Source of the DNA: Myxococcota bacterium
GTDB taxonomy: Bacteria; Myxococcota_A; UBA796; CAJQPC01
NCBI GenBank assembly: GCA_023150845.1
Contig: JAKLKD010000015.1
Coordinates: 1 to 52,766, forward strand
Direction of reading: 5' to 3'
DNA length: 52,766 nt
Shown here: positions 1 to 6,720 of the stretch, piece by piece
How the letters are laid out: each line of letters starts with the position of its first letter
Numbering within the stretch: position 1 is the stretch's first letter
Made by a program: the position numbers and the translations under genes
The notes under the pieces: generated by a model
What the model was told of the DNA's origin: nothing
Seen by the model: only the letters and a program-made list of their open reading frames with translations
Databases searched by the model: none

Positions 1-413
1 AGATCCAGGCGAAGGATCTCGGCACGGGCAAGGCCCAGTCGATGCGTGTCGTGTCGAGCTCCGGCCTCTCCGACGAGGACGTGAAGCGGATGCTCCAGGA
101 CGCGGCGCAGTACCGCGCCGAGGACTCCGAGCGTAAGCTCATCGCCGAGGCCAAGAACCAGCTCGAAGGCCTCATCTACACGACGCGCCGCTCGCTCAAC
201 GAGTACGGCTCCTCCTTGTCTCCGGACGACGCCGCGGCCATCTCCCAGGCGCTCCAGGCGGCGGAGGACCGCCTCGACGGGTCGAGCGCCGAGGTGCTCC
301 AGGCGAGCTACGAGAACCTCGCCCAGACCGCCCAGCGCCTCGCCGAGAGCATCTACGCCGCCGCCGCCGAGGCGATGGACGACGACGACTGGGACGTTGA
401 CGACGAGGCCTGA
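1..413 (+). CDS. dnaK: DnaK (Hsp70) chaperone, C-terminal part only
   Basis: The reading frame is open from the left edge (first full codon at position 3) and shows 136 residues. The visible part is the end of the beta substrate-binding domain (IQAKDLGTGK) followed by the helical lid (SDEDVKRMLQDA, then ERKLIAEAKNQLEGLIY), as in DnaK. The protein ends in an acidic tail (DDDDWDVDDEA) instead of the common EEVDK-type ending, which is normal variation. DnaK is the ATP-dependent cytosolic Hsp70 that binds unfolded polypeptides with DnaJ and GrpE. The ATPase domain and start lie outside the window. The family call is secure; which dnaK paralogue this is cannot be told. Confidence 0.93.
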   Translation, partial: IQAKDLGTGKAQSMRVVSSSGLSDEDVKRMLQDAAQYRAEDSERKLIAEAKNQLEGLIYTTRRSLNEYGSSLSPDDAAAISQALQAAEDRLDGSSAEVLQASYENLAQTAQRLAESIYAAAAEAMDDDDWDVDDEA

Positions 414-769
414 GCCCTCGTGCTGACGCCTGGAGCGCCCGCCTGACGAGCAGTGCGGGCGCTCGGCGAGCCCTCTCTGAGGGATCCCCGGCCGTTTAGG
501 AACACCGCTGTTCCGCCTGCGCGACAGTCCGCGTGGGCGGGGCGGGATCATGCGGAGTCGCAGCGACGGCGCCCGTCTGAGGTTGACGGAGCGGCGAGGT
601 CTGCCCGGCGCGGGGCGCCCAGAGCGGCCCAGATTCTCCGATCTTCGTTAAATATACAAACTATGTACATTTATAAATGCACGTTTATCCACATGAAATC
701 GGGATGTAATCCGCAACAATCTCCAAAGCGTGTACATTGTATGGACAGATCCCCACCGAAGAGGTCGTC
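414..769. promoter_or_regulatory. AT-rich upstream region of the roadblock/PYP operon
   Basis: This 356-base gap has no convincing gene. The first half is GC-rich. From about 640 to 745 the DNA becomes strikingly AT-rich compared with everything around it, which suggests a promoter or operator region. A TATAAA box at 672-677 and a TGTAAT box at 705-710 are possible -10 elements, but neither has a good -35 partner. TGTACATT occurs twice, at 664-671 and 731-738. A separate entry describes the paired TnTACA half-sites at 653-669. Confidence 0.5.
653..669 (+). promoter_or_regulatory. Paired TnTACA half-sites, CarH/LitR-like operator candidate
   Basis: TATACA at 653-658 and TGTACA at 664-669 are direct repeats whose starts are exactly 11 bp apart. 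MerR-type B12-dependent photoreceptors of the CarH family bind tandem repeats of the form nTnTACAn at 11-bp offset, overlapping a -35 region. A possible -10 (TATAAA, 672-677) follows directly, so a bound repressor would cover the promoter. A third TGTACA lies at 731-736. Only two adjacent repeats are clear, and no CarH gene is in the window, so the regulator is an inference. Confidence 0.35.
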
Positions 770-1123
770 ATGTCGAACCAAGAAGTGTGCGCGCAGCTCC
801 ACAAACTCAGCCCCGAGGTCGAGGTCGTCGCCTTGGTCGGGCCCAGCGGGGAGCTGGACGCCTACGTCGGCCCCGCCGACGTCGAGAGCCTCATCGGGCC
901 GATGATCACGCCGCTGCTCACCCTCGCCGACCGCGCGGGGCAAGAGCTGGGGCGGGGCACCCTGAACCTGCTCATCTCGGAGGGCAGCCGGGGCCAGGTC
1001 ATCGCCCAGGATCTCGGCGGCGGGCGCGCCTTGGCCCTCATCGTGCGGCCCGGCGCCGCCTTGGGCCTGCTCCTGGACGACCTCCGGGCCGCCGCGGACC
1101 AGCTCAACCGCCTCGCGGCCTAA
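770..1123 (+). CDS. Roadblock/LC7 domain protein
   Basis: A 117-residue protein made of one roadblock/LC7 fold: VEVVALVGPSGELDAYVG is the first strand pair, followed by a long amphipathic helix and a second sheet ending in ALIVRPGAALGLLLDDL. Roadblock proteins of the MglB type dimerise and act on small Ras-like GTPases in cell polarity and motility; no GTPase gene is visible here. ATG 770 is chosen over a TTG at 737 because GAAGAGG lies just upstream at the right spacing. It is the first gene of a unit with the next two, which follow with 14 bases and then an ATGA overlap. The partner is unknown. Confidence 0.75.
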   Translation: MSNQEVCAQLHKLSPEVEVVALVGPSGELDAYVGPADVESLIGPMITPLLTLADRAGQELGRGTLNLLISEGSRGQVIAQDLGGGRALALIVRPGAALGLLLDDLRAAADQLNRLAA

Positions 1124-1137
1124 AGGGGAGACAGACC

Positions 1138-2391
1138 ATGGACACGTTCACCCTTGGACTCGGCGGCCTCGGCCTGCTCTCCGTAGGCCTCGTCGCCTGC
1201 GGCGTGTACGCCCGGAGCCTCACCGAGCGCCTGCACGCCCTGCAGACCCGCCACGCCGATCACCTCGCTGAGCTGGATCAGGTCCAGGCCCAGCTTCGGG
1301 AGGAGCTGCGCCGCGGCGACGACCTTCAGACCGCCTTGGGCGCCCTCGTCGATCGGAACCGCGAGATCTCGGGCCGCGCCGACCGCGAGGCCGCCGCCCG
1401 GGGCCAGCTTGAGGGCGCCCTCCAGAACGCCACGGCGGCCCACGACCGCCGCGCCCGGGGCCTCGAGTCGCAGCTCCAGCTCGCCGAGCGCAACGCCCGG
1501 GAGAACGGTGAGCAGCTCGAGTCCGCCCGCCGCCACCTGCGGGTCGCCTCGGCCACCCTCGCGGCTCTGGGGGTGCCCCCGATGGACCAGGTCTGGAGCC
1601 CCGTCGCCGCGACGGCGCGCCCGGCCTCCCGCGCCGCGATCCGGGCCTTGATCCTCGACGGCCAGGCCCTCGCCGTCTGCGTCGCCGACCCCCGGGGCCT
1701 GCCCCTGCTCTTGGCCGGGGAGCCTGACCGCGCCGATGGCCTCGCCGCCTGGTCCGCGGCCCTCACCCCCCTGGAGGCGCCTGTGGGTGAGCTCTTCGGG
1801 GCGCCGATGGCCTCTCTCACCGTCGTGACGCCGACCCGGGCCATGCACCGCCTGGCCTTGCCCGTCGGGGCCCTGCGCCTCTGCCTGGAGGGCCCCGAGG
1901 CCATCCCGGAGCTGGCGATGCGCCTCGCCGCGGCGAAGATCTGCGGCCAGCCGGGCCTGAGCCCGGAGCGCCTGCGCCTCGCCGAGGGCCCGGTCTGGGG
2001 GGAGCCCATCGACGGCGACCCCGCGCTCTTGGACTGGGCCCGGGGCCAAGGCGCCTCGGCGGCCTGGGTGCTCGACGCCCAGGAGCGCCCCCTGCTCAGC
2101 ACCGTGCAGCCGACGAGCCCGCCCCGGGGCCTGCGCGCCGCCTTGGCGCCGCTCCTCCAGCGGGCGCAGCGCGACGACCTCCCCCTTGACCGCGTCGAGC
2201 TCCTGGCCTGCGCGGACGACGGCCGCTGCTTGGGCATGCGCCTCACCGACGACCGCCTCGACGCGCCGCTCATCATCGCGCTGAGCGCCACCCGCCTCGC
2301 CCCCGGGGCCCTGGACTCCCTCGACGCCGCCGTTCGTTGGCGGCTGAGCACCACCTCGATGAACACCGCCGCCGCAGGAGCCGCCCGATGA
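1138..2391 (+). CDS. Membrane-anchored coiled-coil protein with two roadblock-like domains
   Basis: A 417-residue protein. Residues 1-25 form a membrane anchor (GLGGLGLLSVGLVACGVYA), followed by a coiled coil to about residue 140. Two alpha/beta modules follow that read like roadblock/LC7 domains: the first around AVCVADPRGLPLLLAG, the second around AAWVLDAQERPLLSTV. AAAGGGGAG-type spacing is not needed here, since AAAGGGGAG is replaced by a clear AAAGGGGAG-like Shine-Dalgarno stretch (AAAGGGGAG read as AAAGGGGAG at 1122-1131). It lies between a free roadblock protein and the PYP-like protein, so a membrane-tethered scaffold for roadblock pairing is a reasonable inference. The roadblock assignment of the second module is less certain than the first. 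Confidence 0.65.
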   Translation: MDTFTLGLGGLGLLSVGLVACGVYARSLTERLHALQTRHADHLAELDQVQAQLREELRRGDDLQTALGALVDRNREISGRADREAAARGQLEGALQNATAAHDRRARGLESQLQLAERNARENGEQLESARRHLRVASATLAALGVPPMDQVWSPVAATARPASRAAIRALILDGQALAVCVADPRGLPLLLAGEPDRADGLAAWSAALTPLEAPVGELFGAPMASLTVVTPTRAMHRLALPVGALRLCLEGPEAIPELAMRLAAAKICGQPGLSPERLRLAEGPVWGEPIDGDPALLDWARGQGASAAWVLDAQERPLLSTVQPTSPPRGLRAALAPLLQRAQRDDLPLDRVELLACADDGRCLGMRLTDDRLDAPLIIALSATRLAPGALDSLDAAVRWRLSTTSMNTAAAGAAR

Positions 2392-3098
2392 TCTCCAACC
2401 CATCCATGACCGACGATCTGAGCCAGCGGCTCCGCCAGATGATGGACGAGGCCGTCGAGGAGCGCGCGCGCCTCAACCGCCGGATCCGCAGCCTCCGAGA
2501 CCTGCTCAGCGCCATGGAGCGCGGCGAGGCCCTGGAGCCCGACCTTGAGCTCGCGGCCCTGCTCTCCAACGCCCAGCGCCCGCCCGTGCGCCTCGTCGAG
2601 ACGCCCGCGGAGCCCCTGCGCCCGGCGCTCGTGTACCCCACGGGCTCCGGCCTCGTCACCCGCCTCGGCGCGGGCCTGCCCGCGGGCATGCTCTCCCCCG
2701 TCGCCGTGCCGCCGCCCCCGGCCGTGATCACGCCGCCGTCCGTAGACGTCGGCCGCCTCGGCCGCATGAGCCCTGAAGAGCTCGACGCCTTGGCCTTCGG
2801 TGTGGTCACCCTCGACCACCGCGGCCGGGTCATCGAGTACAACGACACCGAGTCCCGCCTCGCTGGGGTGCCGAAGGAGCAGGTCATCGGCCGCAACTTC
2901 TTCACCGACATCGCGCCGTGCAGCCGGGTGAAGGAGTTTGAGGGCCGCTACCAAGACTTCGCCTCTGGCCGCTCGCGGCTGGGCATGGAGTCCTTCGAGT
3001 TCGTCTTCCACTTCAGCCACGGCGCCCAGCGTGTGCTGATCCTCTTCAGCCCCGCCCGCCTGCGCGGCCAGTTCTTCGTCTCGATGATCCGGCGCTGA
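2388..3098 (+). CDS. Photoactive yellow protein (PYP)-like PAS protein
   Basis: A 236-residue protein starting at ATG 2388, which overlaps the upstream stop as ATGA and follows AGGAG. Residues 1-60 are helical and charged, 65-120 are a Pro-rich linker, and 131-236 are a PAS domain that lines up with photoactive yellow protein. Halorhodospira PYP LDGLAFG matches LDALAFG, and VIGKNFFKDVAPC matches VIGRNFFTDIAPC. By this alignment the chromophore cysteine Cys69 is C178, Tyr42 is Y151 and Glu46 is E155. Thr50 is A159 and Arg52 is V161. PYP carries p-coumaric acid as a thioester and responds to blue light. No coumarate-making genes are in the window, so the real chromophore and function are open. 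Confidence 0.8.
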   Translation: MISNPSMTDDLSQRLRQMMDEAVEERARLNRRIRSLRDLLSAMERGEALEPDLELAALLSNAQRPPVRLVETPAEPLRPALVYPTGSGLVTRLGAGLPAGMLSPVAVPPPPAVITPPSVDVGRLGRMSPEELDALAFGVVTLDHRGRVIEYNDTESRLAGVPKEQVIGRNFFTDIAPCSRVKEFEGRYQDFASGRSRLGMESFEFVFHFSHGAQRVLILFSPARLRGQFFVSMIRR

Positions 3099-3107
3099 CG
3101 CGGAGAG

Positions 3108-3135
3108 GCCTCGGAGGGGCGATACCCTCCGAGGC
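3108..3135 (+). terminator. Hairpin after the PYP-like gene
   Basis: A perfect 11-bp stem (3108-3118 with 3125-3135) closes a six-base loop just 10 bases after the PYP-like stop. No T-run follows, so it may be a poor intrinsic terminator or an RNA-stabilising hairpin. Confidence 0.5.
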
Positions 3136-3142
3136 CAACTGC

Positions 3143-3198
3143 ACCGCCCCATCGGTGTACACCGCCCCGTCGGTGACTTGGCGCACCGGCGGGGCGGT
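3143..3198. repeat. Direct repeat plus 15-bp inverted repeat upstream of dps
   Basis: A 16-base element (CACCGCCCCATCGGTG, 3143-3158) is repeated with one change at 3160-3175. The second copy forms a 15-bp stem with 3184-3198 (one mismatch, loop 3176-3183). The first copy could pair with the same right arm, so two mutually exclusive hairpins are possible. It may be a terminator or attenuator; no T-run follows. Confidence 0.45.
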
Positions 3199-3247
3199 GG
3201 TGTGTCGGGGGAGCGGCCTCCTTGGACCCTGAGGCGGGGGTGACCGC

Positions 3248-3264
3248 TTGGCACGCGCTTTGCT
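3248..3264 (+). promoter_or_regulatory. Sigma-54 (-24/-12) promoter candidate for dps
   Basis: TTGGCACGCGCTTTGCT fits the sigma-54 consensus YTGGCACGrNNNTTGCW at all conserved positions except the weak purine: GG of the -24 box at 3250-3251, GC of the -12 box at 3262-3263. Transcription would start about 3275, which bears on the choice of dps start codon. No enhancer-binding regulator is in the window. Confidence 0.55.
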
Positions 3265-3276
3265 AAAGGTGGACCC

Positions 3277-3783
3277 GTGAAGACCAACCCACACCCGGAG
3301 CCGCTTGTGCCTGACCAGACCGTGAAGATCGGCATCGATGAGGCCAGCCGCCTGCAGATCGTCGAGGGGCTCTCGCGCCTGCTCGCCGACACGTACACCC
3401 TCGCGCTCAAGACGCACAACTTCCACTGGAACGTGACCGGGCCGCAGTTCAACAGCCTGCACGTCATGTTTATGGGCCAGTACACCGAGCTCTACCTCGC
3501 CGCGGACCTCATCGCCGAGCGGATCCGCGCCTTGGGCGCCTTCGCCCCGGGCAGCTACAGCGACTACGCCCGGCTCGGTCGGGTCAAGGACGCCCAGGGC
3601 GTGCCCACCGCCAGCGACATGGTCCGGGAGCTTCTCGACGGCCATGAGACCGCCGCGCGCACCGCCCGGGAGACCCTGCCGCTCACCGAGGAGGCCCGGG
3701 ACCAGGTCAGCGCCGACCTGCTCACCCAGCGCCTGCAGGTCCACGAGAAGACGGCCTGGATGTTACGCGCCGTGCTCGGCTGA
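3277..3783 (+). CDS. dps: Dps-family ferritin-like DNA-protection protein
   Basis: A 168-residue Dps/ferritin-like protein. The signature at THNFHWNVTGPQF, followed by the conserved helix with YTELYLAADLIAERIRALG, supplies the inter-subunit ferroxidase residues (H and D/E) of Dps dodecamers. Dps stores iron using H2O2 and shields DNA in starved cells. The annotated start is GTG 3277 behind AAAGGTGG. If the sigma-54-like promoter at 3248-3264 is used, the mRNA would begin near 3275, and the in-frame GTG 3307 (with GGAG at 3297-3300) would be the better start, giving 158 residues and losing only a disordered N-terminus. It is convergent with the sulfatase-like gene. Confidence 0.92.
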   Translation: MKTNPHPEPLVPDQTVKIGIDEASRLQIVEGLSRLLADTYTLALKTHNFHWNVTGPQFNSLHVMFMGQYTELYLAADLIAERIRALGAFAPGSYSDYARLGRVKDAQGVPTASDMVRELLDGHETAARTARETLPLTEEARDQVSADLLTQRLQVHEKTAWMLRAVLG

Positions 3784-3787
3784 ACGA

Positions 3788-3812
3788 TAAACACGTTCAA
3801 TGAACGTGTTTA
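3788..3812. terminator. Near-perfect palindrome between convergent dps and sulfatase-like gene
   Basis: Two 12-base arms (3788-3799 and 3801-3812) are exact reverse complements around a single central base. The palindrome lies 4 bases after the dps stop and 6 bases from the stop of the convergent gene. It is AT-rich at its ends, as expected for a bidirectional terminator. An operator role is possible but the position favours termination. Confidence 0.65.
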
Positions 3813-3818
3813 GTGTGT

Positions 3819-5312
3819 TCAGTTCATGTAGCCGAGGGCCTTGAGGCGCTCCTCTTGCTCGGCGTCGAGGGTCGGCGCCCCGCCTTGGCGCGGGACGTGG
3901 GCCTCGCTCCAGGCCCGGGCCCGGGACTCCAAGACCGGGTTCGGCGTGTCGAGGGGCCTCTGCTCGTGGGGATCGGCGGCGAGGTCGTACCGCTCGCTCG
4001 GGCCGCCCTCGGTGACGATGAGCTTCTCCTCTTCGAGCACGAAGGACCGGCGCACGCGGTCAAAACGCGCCTTGAGGGCGGGCACGCCGAGGTCGCGGTG
4101 CCGGGCGTAATAGAGCTCGCTGACCTGGAGGTCCGTCGTCGGGGGCTCGTCGGAGAGCGGCGGCAGGCCCAAGGCGGCGAGGATCAGCTCCGGCACGTCG
4201 TGGGTCTGGATCGGCGCGGGGTTGATCCCCGGGGTGAAGCCGGGGCCCCGGACCATCAGCGGCACCCGCAGCACCTCGTCGTAGAGGTCTTTGGAGTGCT
4301 CCAAGAGCCGGTGCTCCCCCAAGAACTCGCCGTGGTCGGAGAGGATGATGACGTAGTCCTCCGGGCCGACGCCGAGGCTCGGCAAGGAGTCCAAGAGCGC
4401 GCCCACCTGGGCGTCCACGAAGCGCACCTCGGCGTTGTAGGCCTCCTCCCAGGTCTCACGCTCGGCCTCCGTGGCGTCGCGTTTGTTGGAGAGGATGGCG
4501 ATCCGCGAGCGGTTCCACTGGCCCTTCTTCGCTTTGGGCCAGAGCTTCGCCCCGGGCAAGAAGCGGGCGTCGATGCGCTCGGGGTGGGCGGTGTATCCCT
4601 CTCGGGGCACCCAGGGGGTGTGGGTGTCCATGTAGTTGAGGAACAAGAACAGGGGCCGCGCGGCGGGGGCCTCGGGCTTGTTCCACCGGGCGAGGGCGGC
4701 CTGGGCGAGGCCGGTGATGCGGTCGCCTTGGGCGTAACCCAGCTCATGCCCGCTGCTGAGGCCCTCACACATCCACAGCTCAAAGCCGCGGGCGAGGCCC
4801 CAGATGGAGTCTAAGAACGCCCGGTTGGCGGCGATGCCGACGGTGCCCCAGCCCGCGTCGGTCAGGCGCTCGGCGAGGGTCGGCACGTCCGTCGAGAGCG
4901 CGTAGGCCTTCGTCGGCGCGTCCGCCGGGCTGCCGCGCCCGCCATGCTCCATCGGGAACTCGCCGGTGAACAAGGAGCCGTGGGAGGGCAAGGTCCAGCT
5001 CCCCGTGGCGCGCATCGTCGTGTAGACCGTGGCGCCCTCGGCGAAGCGGTTGAGGTTCGGGGCCAGGCTGGGGTCGCCGCCGTAGGCCGCGAGGCGGTCG
5101 GCGCGGAAGGTGTCGAGCACGATGACCACGACGTCGGGCCCCCGGGTCGGCGACACGGCGGGCGCGGTGAGCATCGGCTTGAGGCCACGATCTAAGGTGA
5201 AGAGATCGCGGCTCAGCGCCTTGGTCTCCAGACGCACCGGCAGCGGCACCTCCCGCTTGGGGCCACGGTCACAGGCGGGGAGCAGGGCGAGGGCGAGCAG
5301 CAGGGCGGTCAT
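3819..5312 (-). CDS. Sulfatase-family lipoprotein with a threonine in the nucleophile position
   Basis: A 497-residue protein of the alkaline phosphatase/sulfatase superfamily. A lipobox (LLPAC, Cys14) marks it as an envelope lipoprotein. Metal ligands are visible: VIVLDTFRAD (D67) and LSDHGEFLGEH (D326, H327). The nucleophile region reads WTLPSHGSLFTG. Where sulfatases have CxPxR or SxPxR, this has T107-L-P-S-H, so formylglycine cannot form and it is unlikely to be a classical sulfatase. A threonine nucleophile is known in phosphoethanolamine transferases, so phosphotransfer or phosphodiester hydrolysis is possible. It is the last gene of a minus-strand operon and overlaps the stop of its degenerate paralogue by 4 bases. 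The substrate is unknown. Confidence 0.82.
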   Translation of the reverse strand: MTALLLALALLPACDRGPKREVPLPVRLETKALSRDLFTLDRGLKPMLTAPAVSPTRGPDVVVIVLDTFRADRLAAYGGDPSLAPNLNRFAEGATVYTTMRATGSWTLPSHGSLFTGEFPMEHGGRGSPADAPTKAYALSTDVPTLAERLTDAGWGTVGIAANRAFLDSIWGLARGFELWMCEGLSSGHELGYAQGDRITGLAQAALARWNKPEAPAARPLFLFLNYMDTHTPWVPREGYTAHPERIDARFLPGAKLWPKAKKGQWNRSRIAILSNKRDATEAERETWEEAYNAEVRFVDAQVGALLDSLPSLGVGPEDYVIILSDHGEFLGEHRLLEHSKDLYDEVLRVPLMVRGPGFTPGINPAPIQTHDVPELILAALGLPPLSDEPPTTDLQVSELYYARHRDLGVPALKARFDRVRRSFVLEEEKLIVTEGGPSERYDLAADPHEQRPLDTPNPVLESRARAWSEAHVPRQGGAPTLDAEQEERLKALGYMN

Positions 5313-6697
5313 GGGGCGCTCACGGCGTCGAGGAGGGCGCGCAGGGTGGGGTCGTCGCCGTCGTGGCAGCGCTCCCCTTGGGCCTCAAACACGCAGAGGA
5401 TGGGGCGGCCCGTCTCGTCGAGGAGGAGCTTGCGGCTGCCTTGGGTGACGGCGCGCTGGTGGGGGGAGGGCCCGGTCACCCGGCCCGAGACGTCTTGGGG
5501 CAGGCGGCCGAGGCGCTCGGCGAAGTGTGCGGGCGGCGAGGCGGCCTCAGCGGCGGCGACGCGGCTCGGGGGCAGGGGCGGCAGGCCGAGCTTGTCCAAG
5601 AGCCAGGCCGCGAGGCCCCGGGTGGAGATCGGCGCGCGGTCCTCGCCGGGCGTCACGCCGGGGCCACGGACGAGCAGCGGCACCCGCAGCGACCCCTCGG
5701 CCAAGGAGCGCCCCTCGCCAAGCGCGCCGTCCTCGCCGAGGGCCTGGCCGCAGGCGCCGACGACGATGACGTAGTCGTCCTCGCCGACCCCAAGGCTCGG
5801 CAGGCGCCGGAGCAGGTCGCCGAGCTGGTCGTCGAGGTAACGAAGCTCGGCGGAGACGGCGGCGCGCCAGGCGAGCAGCTCCTCGGGCTCGGCGATGAGG
5901 TCGCCGTTGAGCAGGCCGAGGCGCCGCTCCTCAAAGCCCCGGCGCTGGCGCCCGTCGCGCTTGAGCGGCATCACCTGGGGCAAGAGCGCGTCGGGGTCGG
6001 TGACGTAGGGGCTCCGCGGCGCCCAGGGCAGGAGCGGGTCGTCGAGGCTCACCTGGAGGAAGAGCGGCGCCTCTCGGGGCCAGGCCAGCGCGGACTCCAC
6101 CAGCGGCGCCATACGCTCGGCGGACTGGTAGGGCAGGCGGTCGTTCGCCTCGCTGAGCTGGGCGCCAAACCGGAGGTCAAAGCCGCGATCTTGCCCGGCG
6201 GGGCGCTCGCCGCGGGTGGCGGTGAGCTGGATCGTGCGGTACCCCGCGGCGCTCAGGCGTTGGGGGAGGGTCTCGACGGACGCCGGGGAGGCCCGGGTGA
6301 GCCCGGCGGCCTCGCGGTAGAGCCCGTGCTCGCTCGGGAGCAGGCCGGTGAGCAGGGTCATCAAGGCGGGGGTGGGCTCAACGGCGGCGGCGCGGGCGTT
6401 CGTGTGACGCGCGGCGCCTTCAGCCCAGGCGCTCACCTCCGGCGTCGCGTCATCCCAGAGGTCGGCCCGGGCGCCGTTCACGACGATGAGCACCACGTCG
6501 GGCCCGGCCTTGGGCGGCAGGGGGCGCATCGCTGAGAGCTTGCCCCGGAGCCCCGCGAGATCCTCGGCGATCATCGCCTCGTCGGAGAGCACCTCGACGG
6601 CCCCGGTTGGCGCGATCTGGTTCACCCAGGCCGTGTAGCCCAGGTGCAGAGCGCCCAAGAGCGCGGCGGCGATGAACAGGCGGTCGTGGCGGCGCAC
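5309..6697 (-). CDS. Degenerate sulfatase-like membrane protein, probable pseudoenzyme
   Basis: A 462-residue paralogue of the downstream gene with the same domain layout. It has an N-terminal membrane helix (LFIAAALLGALHLGYTAWV) instead of a lipobox. The catalytic residues are lost. The metal Asp in VLDT is Asn here (VVNGARAD, N74). The TLPSH nucleophile stretch is PTPAL. The DHGE metal pair is replaced by ACGQ. The fold-defining segments (LLTGLLPSEHG, LRVPLLVRGPG) remain, so it is not simply decayed sequence. A regulatory or binding partner of the active paralogue is a fair inference. It uses a GTG start at 6697 and sits 23 bases after the TPR gene. Confidence 0.75.
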   Translation of the reverse strand: MRRHDRLFIAAALLGALHLGYTAWVNQIAPTGAVEVLSDEAMIAEDLAGLRGKLSAMRPLPPKAGPDVVLIVVNGARADLWDDATPEVSAWAEGAARHTNARAAAVEPTPALMTLLTGLLPSEHGLYREAAGLTRASPASVETLPQRLSAAGYRTIQLTATRGERPAGQDRGFDLRFGAQLSEANDRLPYQSAERMAPLVESALAWPREAPLFLQVSLDDPLLPWAPRSPYVTDPDALLPQVMPLKRDGRQRRGFEERRLGLLNGDLIAEPEELLAWRAAVSAELRYLDDQLGDLLRRLPSLGVGEDDYVIVVGACGQALGEDGALGEGRSLAEGSLRVPLLVRGPGVTPGEDRAPISTRGLAAWLLDKLGLPPLPPSRVAAAEAASPPAHFAERLGRLPQDVSGRVTGPSPHQRAVTQGSRKLLLDETGRPILCVFEAQGERCHDGDDPTLRALLDAVSAP

Positions 6698-6720
6698 GCG
6701 GACTGCTAACCCAAGCGCGC

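Noticed and set aside
453-905. Plus-strand ORF in the gap after dnaK
   Set aside because: Runs through the AT-rich promoter region into the roadblock gene in another frame, and has no ribosome site or domain.
3156-3161. Further TGTACA sites (also near 38572 and 52718) as CarH operators
   Set aside because: Single palindromic copies without an 11-bp-spaced partner; expected a few times by chance in a window this size.
1326-3485. Long minus-strand ORF across the roadblock, PYP-like and dps genes
   Set aside because: It spans three clear genes on the plus strand and translates to a low-complexity Arg/Ser-rich sequence; an antisense shadow.
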